From contig NC_135571.1 of the NCBI RefSeq assembly GCF_964340395.1, positions 13,522,546 through 13,586,545 of the forward strand: a stretch of DNA of 64,000 nt. The letters are read 5' to 3'. The position numbers were made by a program, and so were the translations under genes. Shown piece after piece: positions 1-11,021 of this stretch. Under the pieces are notes generated by a model that worked only from the letters and a program-made list of their open reading frames with translations, had not been told where the DNA came from and did no database searches. Each line of letters begins with the position of its first letter. Position 1 is the stretch's first letter. This stretch comes from Glandiceps talaboti. Lineage: Eukaryota; Hemichordata; Enteropneusta; Spengelidae.

Positions 1-370
1 CCGAGATCTGGGGGTAGTACAGGGTTGGTAAACCAGATATAGGGTTTATGCCAAGATCTGGGGGTAGTACAGGGTTGGTAAACCAGACACAGGGTTTATG
101 CCAAGATATGGGGGTAGTACAGGGTTGGTAAAACCAGATACATTGTTTATACCAAGATCTGGGGGTAGTACAGGGTTGGTAAAACCAGATACATTGTTTA
201 TGCCAGAGATCTGGGGGTAGTACAGGGTTGGTAAAACCAGATACAGTGTTTATGCCAGAGATCTGGTGTAGTACAGGGTTGATAAAACCAGATACATTGT
301 TTATGCCAAGATCTGGGGTAGTACAGGGTTGGTAAAACCAGATACATTGTTTATGCCGAGATCTGGGGCA
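1..370. repeat. Minisatellite, 50-51 bp unit, about 7 copies
   Basis: Units begin at about 1, 51, 101, 152, 203, 255 and 305 and share AGATCTGGGGGTAGTACAGG followed by GTTGGTAAAACCAGATAC. Most units carry AGATCT. The array runs off the left edge of the window. Confidence 0.95.
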
Positions 371-2262
371 GAAAGTCCATGATAGTAGGCCAAAGACATG
401 AGTTGAAGAATGTAAATTCAGATACAGTAGCTGTTGAAGGTGATGATATCAAAGTATGTATCACATGTACACAGAACATCTGAAATATCTATAGAGTGTG
501 ATGTATTGACGATGGCTTCCTGTCACCCTAGTGAACTTAACAGTCTGTAATCAACAGAGTAAAACTGATTGGATATGTTAGTGCTCACTTTTGGACAGCA
601 ACTGTTTCACCAAATTGATACTTTGTATGTAATTTAATACCATTGGCGCGTGTTAGATGAGATTCTGACCTCTCAGTTAGCTGTGGGGAATGTCCATTTA
701 ACCCCTTCAGTGACTGTCGTACGTGAATTAGATGAATATTTGATTTTGTAAAAATTGTTGAAATGAATGACTTTTGAGGAGAAATTTTGCTGCCATTTCA
801 TAAAAAAACATTACTTTTATAGATACAGGCCAAAATGAAGTTAGGATATGCCAAAAAGTAACAAAAACTATTAATTTTGTTTGACAAATTTTGGTGGTAA
901 GTTGTAATTGCTGATTCAGAAGACTTGAATGTGTATCAAAATGGTAAACATCTGTCCATGTGACAGTAAAATATAGTTACACTTTGGAACCGTAAGTTAG
1001 AAATGAATGTAACGTTTCCATCCATCTGCTACGGATGTGTATTAGATAAATCAGAACCTCACATTCATTTCTAACACTGTTCAACAGTAACAATAAGTTT
1101 ACTGTCCTATTGATTCTTGGAACTATGAATATATTAATTCTCCACAGCTGTTCATATGTTTCTGATTTCAAGTAAATCACTTAACATGCTCAGAAAGTGT
1201 GATTCAGCCCTACAAACTTATGGTATTAATCACTTTGATTGATACGAATCAGTTTTTTTTTTAGAATGAAACGTTTTCAGCATAGCTTGAAATCAAATGG
1301 CATGTAGTCAGGTGATGTATCAAATTGATCCAACCAGTACATGTAGCTATTTTTGACATCTAATAAACGGCAATTATTTTTAGCATTGAATTTATTAAAC
1401 ACTACCGTTATACAGATGAGATTGAAAGTGACGACAGTGTAATGATTGTAGTATATAAGCTTGTATACACTGCAATCAGTCCACAAAAAGTTACTAAAAA
1501 TTAAGAATTTGTGAAATTTTGGAAAGGATTTTTTTGTGGCATTAAGGTTAGCTGCTTGTCTATGCATTTAATCTCTAATGAAATTAAGGAAAACCAAAAA
1601 GTGGCTAAAATTTGAATTATCTTTTGAAATTTTTGAAGAAAATTGTTACACGCTAAAGGTTAAGGTTATAGAGATATATGTTCATTGTCACAAATACAAA
1701 GCAAACTGTAGGAACTTGTTACAGGTTTGTAACATATTTACTATTTGACATTGCCAATTAGTGGTGTCTATGAATGACCTACATAGCTTAATTGGTGTCT
1801 GTTCAGTGACCTACATAGCTTAATTGGCTGATTAGAGATAGGTCATTAATTAATTGGTCTGCAACATACAACAGCTGTATATGTATGTAGACATGGATAG
1901 TGATACATTTGACATAGAACAGATATATTATATTGATCTTTAATGTCTGTAGTACTCACCATTTTGCCCGCTAAAATTAGAGGAGGAATTTTTTTTGTTT
2001 CGTAAAACCTTTTTGCAAGAATTCATTTAATTTTAGACTGAAGGAATATATGAAGGAATAATGATAATTTTTTTAAAGTAAATTTGCTTTATTTCACAGA
2101 ATTAAATTCAGTATTTTTAGAAGAGCTTTTGTTTTAATTAGTATCATACTTTCTGAAAAGTCTTCAAAACGATAGAAAGCCACATCATTATTAAAGGGGT
2201 CAGTCTGTGATTGGCCATTGTCTTAAAAAAAACATCTGTTTATAGCCAGTTGCAATCTGGTG
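371..2262. other. Non-coding stretch, intron or upstream DNA
   Basis: AT-rich sequence with no convincing exon. Short open frames here lack coding character. It includes degenerate copies of the dispersed AT-rich element (about 850-900 and 1485-1560) and a doubled CCTACATAGCTTAATTGG near 1778-1826. Confidence 0.6.
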
Positions 2263-2410
2263 TCTGATTGGTCAGGTGTTTCTAAACTGGTCTCTGATGG
2301 GACATTTGTTGCTGAACTGGTCTGTGATTGGACATTTCTTTCCAATGTGGTCTCTGATTGGACATTTGTTTCTAAACTGGTCTGTGATTGGACACTTGGT
2401 TTTAACAGAT
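2263..2410 (+). repeat. Minisatellite, 30 bp unit, 5 copies
   Basis: Five near-perfect units of the form TCTGTGATTGGACATTTGTT followed by TCTAAACTGG. Because 30 is a multiple of 3, one frame stays open as a decapeptide repeat; I do not think it is a gene. Confidence 0.9.
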
Positions 2411-2843
2411 CTATGATTGAAATGGTCTATGGTAGCTCACGTCTTCTAAACTGATCTTTTGTGTTGTTTCTTTATTTAAATGGGAAAACAGTTATTTTGA
2501 TGACAATTTAATTCCACTAAACCTTGATGTGTTCACACTCTATGCATAGATGGAATCTTAGTAACCTTCTTCAAGGATACCCTCCCCTAGTGGTGTGTTG
2601 AATTTGTACATAAATCTCTCCATGGACTCCGTGTTTAGATAACTAAAAAAAACTGATACTGTTAGATTAGTCCAGATGGTTAGCTCCAACACAGAAGTAG
2701 TCCACAGATATATTTTTAATAACAGATTTGTTTGGAAATACATTGGTGTGTTGTGTTAACAAACTGTGTGTGCTTTCCAAGTCAAACTACTTACAGGTTT
2801 ACTATGATATCATAACATTTACAAGTACAGCTGTACTTTTATA

Positions 2844-3284
2844 GAAAGACACAGTACATCCTTTGATTGTATTACAATACCAGACATCGAATCTTTAACA
2901 TTTATAATTGAAAGACACGGTACATTCTTTGACTATTACAACAGCAGACATCAAAGCTTTAACATTTATAGTTGAAAGACACGGTACATTCTTTGATTGT
3001 ATTACCACAGCAGACATCGAAGCTTTAATATTTATAGTTAAAAGACACGATACATTCTTTGACTATTACAACAGTAGACATTGAAGCTTTAACATTTATA
3101 GTTAAAAGACATGGTACATTCTTTGACTATTACAACAGTAGACATCGAAGCTTTAACATTTATAGTTGAAAGACATGGTACATTCTTTGACTATTACAAC
3201 AGTAGACATCGAAGCTTTAACATTTATAGTTGAAAGACATGGTACATTCTTTTATTGTATTACCACAGCGGACATCGAAACATT
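2844..3284. repeat. Minisatellite, 64-66 bp unit, 7 copies
   Basis: Units begin at about 2844, 2910, 2974, 3040, 3104, 3168 and 3232. Each holds GAAAGACACGGTACATTCTT and a GACATCGAAGCTTTAACATT tail. The last unit runs into the left arm of the adjacent palindrome. Confidence 0.93.
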
Positions 3285-3626
3285 GACAAACAGAACCTGT
3301 TTGTTACAAACTGGGAAAGTAAACACATGAATTGGATTAATAACACTTTCCACAGCATGTTGGAACAGCTGAGATTTGTATTACATATCATGGTTTAATA
3401 AGAACAGTTTTATGGCCTCTCTGTGTGTGCATGATGTGCCAGGAGAACTTCAAATTCATTTGTGAATGTGAACTATTAAGTAAAGAGGCCATACAACTTT
3501 TCTTATTAAATGATGGAATGTAATACTTGTGTCTGTATTTCCGACATGCTGTGCCAAGTGTTATTAATCCAATTCGGTTGACTTTCCCTGTTTGTAACAA
3601 GTTCTGCTTGTCAATGCTTAGATGTC
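3271..3626. repeat. Long imperfect palindrome (foldback element)
   Basis: Left arm 3271-3424 and right arm 3478-3626 are inverted copies of each other, about 150 nt each, around a loop of about 53 nt. Examples: GAATTGGATTAATAACACTT on the left pairs with AAGTGTTATTAATCCAATTC on the right, and TATGGCCTCT with AGAGGCCATA. No coding capacity. The arms include a piece of the neighbouring 65-bp minisatellite unit. Confidence 0.92.
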
Positions 3627-4223
3627 ACTGGTTGTAAAACTGATATATGTAAGGACAGTAAGTAGATAGAGTTTACTTGTCCAAGATTTGTAGGACTTTG
3701 TCCAGTAAACATAGAGTTTGACACCGTACCGTACCGTACCCGGCATACTGCACCATCACTCCATGAGTCATGACTAATCCATCTGCAGAACATCTCTAGA
3801 GGGAAGGAGTGTCCAAAAAGTATGAGTTACAAATTCTAGAAATTTGATTTCCTTTAAAATGGGTTAAACAATTTCAATATGAGGAAGTGAAAGTGAATTA
3901 TTACAGTGTAAGTAGTTGACCACATGCAAAGGATGTTAAAGTTTTATATTTTCCTTTTTTAAATCATTCGTCCTACAAAATGAGCTGACAGAAAAGGTTC
4001 AAATTCCCTTGAACCAAATTTTAAAGTTGCTCAGAATCAGAAGTTTTTATTTCCACAATGTGTAAGGAAACATGTAAAGTCTGTATTTTAGTGGTTACCT
4101 GTACACAGTGTAGAATGATGGAGTAACCATCATTTTGATTATTGAAAGAAAAGTCTTGCTTTATTGCTTTATATTTGTCAATGAGCAAAACAAAGAAACA
4201 AACTGAAATAGGAATTAACACAC

Positions 4224-4489
4224 AAACACACACACACACAAGCAAGCATACACATACATACATACATACATACATACATACATACATACATACATACATA
4301 CATACATACATACACACACACATATACACATGCACACACATACATACATACATACATGCATACATACATACATACATGCATACATACATACATACATACA
4401 TACATACATACATACATACATACATACATACATAAATACATACATACATACATACATACATACATACATACATACATACATACATACAT
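4224..4489. repeat. (CATA)n microsatellite with CA-rich start
   Basis: Nearly pure CATA/TACA repeats of about 240 bp with small CA and GCATA interruptions. Followed by a T-rich run and a G run at about 4490-4521. Apparent long open frames on both strands are repeat artefacts. Confidence 0.98.
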
Positions 4490-4521
4490 TTTTTTCTTTT
4501 CTTTTTTTTTTGGGGGGGGGA

Positions 4522-5806
4522 GACATAGTGAAAAATATAGGGAATTATATTGTAAATAGTTTAATACCACAAGCACTAGGACACACTGGTTGACATGATT
4601 TCAGGTGTTTTTAGTTAGTTTGTCAGCGTGACATTGCTAAATATAAATGTTTTTGCACATCAGATTGTAAACCAGATGGAGTTATTCTAAGTCTTAGTAG
4701 GAACTCAGTGTAGGCTGTCAAATTTCTTGTTAAATTTGTCCAGGGAAAACAAATTTTTGAGAAAAAAAATATTTTGTCAGATGAAGGGTTGGTTGTATGT
4801 GTATTTGTTAAAATCATTATTCTTGTGTTCACTAGTACTTGGAGTTGTCTCAAAATAACCTTTGACCTTGACAAAATATACTGTATCCACTTGTCAAACC
4901 AAACTTTCCTAACCTTTTTGCCACCCTTGTGACTTGACTCTGTCAACTGTTTAAATAAAAAGAAGTGTGTTTATACAAAAATCTATCATTTTCTGCCATT
5001 AAATGTGACCTAGATGAGATCAACTGGACTACATTCTATGTTCCAGTCCAAAAAAAAGATCAAAGTTTGAAAAAAGTTTGAAAAAAAAAAATTGAACTGA
5101 CTCATAATGATAAACCTTACTCATTGATGTCGTCATCAATTTTTTCCAAATATAATTCATTTAAAAGAGTCTTGTCATTTTTATTTCTCCCCATTTGTGA
5201 ACTTCGCTTTAAGTTTTAGTTTATGATATGACCTGGAATTGATAAGTAGGAACGTTTTGTCCACATACGCCCAGAATAAAATGAAACCTTGAAAACTTCA
5301 AAAAATAATAAAAATTATGAACTAAATTCAGTGAATTTTATCTCTAATATATAAGGTAGTCATTTACTTTCATTCTTATCCAAAATCAAATGAAAAGTGT
5401 CCAAAAAGTTACTAAATTGACAAAAATTTGAACCTAAGTTTTGGCGGTTAAAAAGTTTGTATGCAGTATGTTGTGGCTGTTTACAACTACTTTACTTCAA
5501 AGTAAGCAGTGTGTTGATAATATCTTAAATTATAACAATACTGGCGTCTTCTAGATAATGAATACAAGTCACCATTCTAAATGACGACCCTGACCTGGAA
5601 AAAAGGTTTTCAGCAGTATTTGTTTTGATTTATCTTAGTATTCTTACAAATTGTCTTGGTGGATAGTTAAGTGATTGAATGAATGGTTGTGATGTAGATG
5701 TCGTACCAGTATACCCATTCAGTTCCTGTGAACCTAATGTTTGGGCTAATGTTTAGGTAACCTTGTAAGTTGTATGAAATCTGGCATAGACTCCCATATG
5801 TGTAGA
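4522..5806. other. Non-coding stretch
   Basis: AT-rich unique-looking DNA. A 107-codon open frame on the minus strand (4623-4946) has no recognisable domain or coding signature. A degenerate copy of the dispersed AT-rich element lies near 5395-5455. Confidence 0.55.
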
Positions 5807-6124
5807 CTGTAAGATACATCATGTTGTTCAGCCCCATTAGACTTCTAAACCACTGTAAGATATGTTGTGTTGTTCAGCTCTATCAGACTTCTATATCACT
5901 GTGCGATACGTCGAGTTGTTCAGTCCTATCAGACTTCTAAACCACTGTAAGATATGTTGTGTTGTTCAGCTCTATCAGACTTCTAAACCACTGTAAGATA
6001 CATCATGTTGTTCAGCTCCTATCAGACTTCTAAACCACTGTAAGATAAGTCGTGTTGTTCAGCCCTATCAGACTTCTAAACCACTGCAAGATACATAATG
6101 TTGTTCAGTCCCCATTAGACTACC
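5807..6124. repeat. Minisatellite, 46 bp unit, 7 copies
   Basis: Copies of CTGTAAGATACATCATGTTG plus TTCAGCCCTATCAGACTTCTAAACCA at a 46-47 bp spacing (GTAAGAT at 5809, 5855, 5901, 5947, 5993, 6040, 6086). One isolated copy occurs far away at 62665-62707. Confidence 0.93.
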
Positions 6125-6931
6125 ATACAATTGCACTGTAGTTTGTTTATTGCATATGACAGCAGAAATATTTTCTCATGTAATAAGACAAAATGACAGT
6201 TCTAATGAATGTAAATTATATATGTACAACTTAGAAAATACTAGAAAGCGATATCACTTGACCAGGAAAACTTTCTGGAAAATTCTGGAAATTTAAATGA
6301 TTTTAATGTGTATGAAATACCTCAGAATCTCTGCTGTAAAATAGACCACTCTTCGCTTAAATGTGCATTGGACTGGACAGTTTCAATGACCACTTTTCTG
6401 TTAATTGTGTATTGGGCAGGACAGTTTCAATGAACTTGTACATCAGCTGCTTGCCTTGGAGGTGGCACTTTGAAATAATACTATTAACCATGTATTTGAT
6501 GGGTTAGATGACTTTGAACTCTTGTCATGTGACATCTTCACCTGTTAATTGTTTGTGAACACTCTGACAGCTGAACTTGAAGGAAGGCATTTGCAAATAC
6601 TTTCTAAAATTGTAAAATGCCTGTTTCTCATTTATAGAACCAATCTTCTCATTTTATTGACTTGAAAATAAGTACATGGAGCTTCCACAGACAGAATAAT
6701 CTTTTTAATTTAGTCCAACAATCATTTCTGTCAAAAGAAGCCATTTTAGAATCCAATATGGCCACCGTATAGTTTGCTAATTCTTTGGGTCAGTAAGTAG
6801 AGAATATGATGATTTCCTTCAAAACTGGCACAGAGATGATAATTACAGTTTATGGACTTCACTTTGTTTCACAAGTTTGGGACAAGTCACTTCAACTTTT
6901 TGGTTGTGACCAAGGCTGTGAGTCTCAGCAT

Positions 6932-7003
6932 TTCTGTTCTGTCCTGTCCTGTCCATTCTGTTCTGTTCTGTTCTGTTCTGTTCTGTTCTGTTCTGTTCTG
7001 TTC
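6932..7003. repeat. (TTCTG)n pentanucleotide microsatellite
   Basis: About 14 units of TTCTG/TCCTG, almost pure after 6956. Confidence 0.97.
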
Positions 7004-8835
7004 CAAAGGAGTTAGATGGCATAGAAACATACTATAAGAGTATAAGGCCAAGGTGGCAAGCAAGCCATATACAGATCATGAGTCACATTGAATGGTTCAG
7101 ATAATATCTGGTAAAATGTATGTTTCCAGGCTGTGGAGGTGTTAGAAATTGAACACAGTAGGGGACTTTTAGTATAACTGACCAGATCAGGAAAAGGTTA
7201 AAGGCTTCATGATGCCTTCACTGTTGTAACTTAATGTAAGTTGAAAAGTATATTGACAAAGTATGGAGAACTCATCACCATAAAACACGTTAATGTCTTG
7301 AAGTGTGTATAGATGGTCACCTGTAACCCAAGACTAGTCCTATCTCACACCAATGTAAACAAACTATGGTAGATTAGTGATACTGACTAGAAATATTACT
7401 ATGGAAACCTCGCTTTCAACTTACTAAGATATATATAACTAAAAGTATTGTTGTTTGATATGTTATATTACACTAGTGGATGGTAGCGATGCCTTAGTTG
7501 TCTAGGTATAATCACCTTGTAATAAAGCTAGACTAAGTCTAGTAGGTGTAAATAGTGAACAGTACATCTCAAAAATGTACATTGCAGGCTCTCAAACTTC
7601 ACCTTATTGTGATTACAACTAATTTTGTAAACCAGTTGTCCATTCAGTAGATTATATCACCATGTCATAACTATTATATAAAATATCTTTATTATATTCA
7701 GGGTAAAACTTAATAAGTGTTACAAACAACGCAAAGCTTAGAAGGGTCGGCTTCTTTCCATTGAGGCCCTCATACATGTACATCAAATCAACAATCACGC
7801 AAAAGTCCCCTTACGATTCTAAAATTCATTGAAACATAAAATACACACATTGTGACATTATGGCTCCAGATAACAACAGTGGTGTTAGTATGTGTCTGCT
7901 CTAACTAAGCTCAGCTTCCATAGTAGTACCTGCTGTTCTAGGCAAACTAGATTAGTTCTGAGTTGAAACATAAGCAATACATGTAGTTGAACATTTCAAG
8001 ATGTTTCCAAGTGAAAATTACCACTGTTGTTATAACATTACTAGAAATGAATTTCAACAGACTAGTTGAGTGACAATTAGGTGGAAACCTCTCTAGTGAC
8101 ATAGAACACATCCTGTCTACTGGCAAGCATGTTGTTTACTCCACGACATCTTGTAATACTCATTGATAGAAAAAGATGTGAGGGTTACTCATCACATATG
8201 TGATGTTATTTAGTCTAGTTCCTGACAACCGTATTCCAATTTTACACTACGTTATCTTTACACTTTACATCTACATGTAGTCAATGTCCTTACTCAAGGT
8301 ATTAAATGTGGTTCAACCCCATGCTTGGCAGAGCGCAAACTGCACATGTCAGTAGTAATCCATCACAAATTGACAGGCTGTCTTCATCTCTCATTAATAT
8401 TCACTTGTACAGCGGGATTGATATGATATGCAAATTTATGTCCACTGAACTCCATCTCCAGTCTGTTTATTAAAAACTAAAATCATGTGGGGAAGCGACA
8501 TCATCGTGTTTATATGAATGCTGTGGGGAGGGGGGGGGGGTAGGGAATTCTGTGCGAGAGTAACGACATTGACTAGATGTAATGTGTGAAGTTTATGTTA
8601 GAAAGTGAAACCAATTCATATTTAGTTATAACCTAAATTTTATCTAACATGTAGTGAGTTTTGTTGTGAGTTCCTCATCAATAGTTGAAGAAAGAAACTA
8701 TTATAGGGAAACTCATTGTAGGGTTGTTTCAAATCAAATAAACATAACTTCAAATTTATGTATACAAATATAAGGATGTAACTTAACCTCATGCCTTGTG
8801 AATGCAAGTGTGGCGTACTCAGGGCATTTGTATGA
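7004..8835. other. Non-coding stretch
   Basis: No gene seen. Contains a G-rich run at about 8525-8541 and otherwise unremarkable AT-rich DNA. Confidence 0.55.
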
Positions 8836-8888
8836 GTGCTTGCAGTGTTCTCTGTGGTTATAGTTCCATTTGCATATCAAGTGAACGT

Positions 8889-9610
8889 GCAGCAGAATTC
8901 AAACACTGCAAGCACTACATGCAGCAGAATTCAAACACTGCAAGCACTATGTGCAGTCAGAATTCAAACACGGCAAGCACTACGTGCAGTCAGAATTCAA
9001 ACACTGCAAGCACTAGGTGCAGCAGAATTCAAACTCTGCAAGCACTACTTGCAGCAGAATTCAAACACTGCAAGCACTACGTGCAGCAGAATTCAAACAC
9101 TGCAAGCACTAGGTGCAGTCAGAATTCAAACACTGCAAGCACTACGTGCAGTCAGAATTCAAACACTGCAAGCACTACTTGCAGCAGAATTCAAACACTG
9201 CAAGCACTACGTGCAGCAGAATTCAAACACTGCAAGCACTACGTGCAGCAGAATTCAAACACTGCAAGCACTATGTGCAGCAGAATTCAAACACTGCAAG
9301 CACTATGTGTAGCAGAATTCAAACACTGCAAGCACTACGTGTAGCAGAATTCAAACACGGCAAGCACTAGTGCAGTCAGAATTCAAACACTGCAAGCACT
9401 AGGTGCAGTCAGAATTCAAACACTGCAAGCACTAGGTGCAGCAGAATTCAAACTCTGCAAGCACTACTTGCAGCAGAATTCAAACACTGCAAGCACTACG
9501 TGCAGCAGAATTCAAACACTGCAAGCACTATGTGCAGCAGAATTCAAACACTGCAAGCACTAGTGCAGTCAGAATTCAAACACTGCAAGCACTACGTGCA
9601 GTCAGAATTG
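8889..9610. repeat. Minisatellite, 32-33 bp unit, about 22 copies
   Basis: Highly homogeneous array. Each unit contains GAATTCAAACACTGCAAGCA and a variable CTACGTGCAG or CTAGGTGCAGT junction; almost every unit has an EcoRI-type GAATTC. As 32 is not a multiple of 3 and the unit lacks stops, overlapping frames of up to 180 codons appear on the + strand. An inverted 14-mer of the unit lies just upstream at 8836-8849. Confidence 0.97.
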
Positions 9611-9904
9611 TTGTTCTTCTGTATGTTGGTACTGGTATTTACATGATGTACATGTACTCTATCAACTGGTGTGATTGATGTTAAAAGAGCAACCCTTGTC
9701 ATATTCATAATATTTATACATGGAGTTGTAAAGATTTCAAGTAACAGCTGCACTAGTAATAGAAATATTTCACAAATTCCAAGACTTCATTTTGCCAATT
9801 GGCTGTTGTCAAAGATTCTGTTCAATGTTGTTAAAACTAGGTCAGTTATGTGGAGTTTCAAAGTGATAACAACAGCAGTATCCAGCTTGCTGGTGTAAAC
9901 TATC

Positions 9905-10505
9905 CTGTATTTTGTATTTTTCCCTCCAAAATAATATGAACAATTTATAGTTTCTGTAAATTTTTGGCACATCACAACTCTATTTTAGATTAGAATTATT
10001 GAAATTAATCCCCAATAATAATTAGTACTTTTTTGTCAAAAAAATATTTTGTCAGTAATTCTAAAGATAGTATTTTCATAGTTTGTACAAAATTGTTAGT
10101 TTCTCTAAATTTTTGCACTTCTTGGGATAACTTTTAGACATGCTCATAATGGTATTGATAATCAATTTGTTTGGTTTTTATACATGTTTGACACATCTGG
10201 GTGCCATTTTAGAAATAATGGTTAATATTATGAAGCACTTCTTGACCAAAATTATTCAAACAAAAATTCTTGTTTTTCTATAACTTTTTGTCACATCTCA
10301 ATCTTATTTTAGACTGGTATGATAGAAATTATTCTTATATGTAAATTGATACTAAAATTGTGTTATTTTTCCTACCAATGTTATGTTTTATACAAAAATT
10401 CTTATTTATCTGTTAGTTTTTGGCAAACTGTGGATTTCTTTTAGATCAAAATCATAGAAATAATCGTATTTAGTATTCATATCAAAATTATAGTCTAAAA
10501 TTTAT
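9905..10505 (-). repeat. Dispersed AT-rich element, about 130 bp monomer, minus orientation
   Basis: Several degenerate monomers in a row. CAAAAATTCTTGTTTTTCTA at 10261 recurs at 10393 as CAAAAATTCTTATTTATCT, a spacing of 132. The segment 10292-10338 is the reverse complement of 36505-36546 with very few differences (CTATCATACCAGTCTAAAAT shared). No coding capacity. Confidence 0.75.
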
Positions 10506-10946
10506 CGTATTTTGAAAATAAAATTGAAAAAATGTCGTAATATATTACATGTCTGATACTAGAACATATAGTACATGTTTGGGTAAATAAATGAATGGAG
10601 GGATATCATTTTACTGCCAAAGGCTATCAGATCAATAGATAATATCAGATAGGAAAAGAATAACAATCACTGTGTAGAGACAGACGAACAGACAGACAGA
10701 CGGCCGACGAGTATTTGCATTTACTCAGATGTGTTTATGAAATAATATTACTTGCCATGATCTTATCGCAATACAAACTTAGAGTTTAACCATAAAATGT
10801 TCTACCATGAAGCAAGCATACAACTTATAGCAACTGACAGCAAATCTGGGTGGTGCATAAAGCAACCCATAGAAATAACGTTTGGTCAAATGCGGACATA
10901 TTCTGATTCTCAAACTTGTAGGGCTATATTGTACAATTGATATGGC

Positions 10947-11021
10947 CTTCACTTTGCCGCCTGCCTGAAGAGCTTCACTTTGCCGCCTGCCTGAAGAGCT
11001 TCACTTTGCCGCCTGCCTGAT
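10947..11021. repeat. Minisatellite, 26 bp unit, 3 copies
   Basis: Three copies at 10947, 10973 and 10999 with the core CTTCACTTTGCCGCCTGCCT, identical to one another and GC-richer than the surroundings. Confidence 0.95.

Noticed and set aside
4021-4593. Open frames over CATA repeats, and similar frames over GA, TC, GT, GTA and GATAC tracts elsewhere
   Set aside because: Low-complexity translations (for example alternating Met/Tyr/Val/Cys or Arg/Glu) in all frames; microsatellite artefacts.
8802-9344. 180-codon frame over the 32-bp array as a gene
   Set aside because: Frame cycles with the 32-bp unit; several frames are open simultaneously, as expected for a stop-free minisatellite.
8889-9610. 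CRISPR-like array
   Set aside because: Units are contiguous with no unique spacers, and the context is animal intronic DNA. The same applies to 58180-58968.
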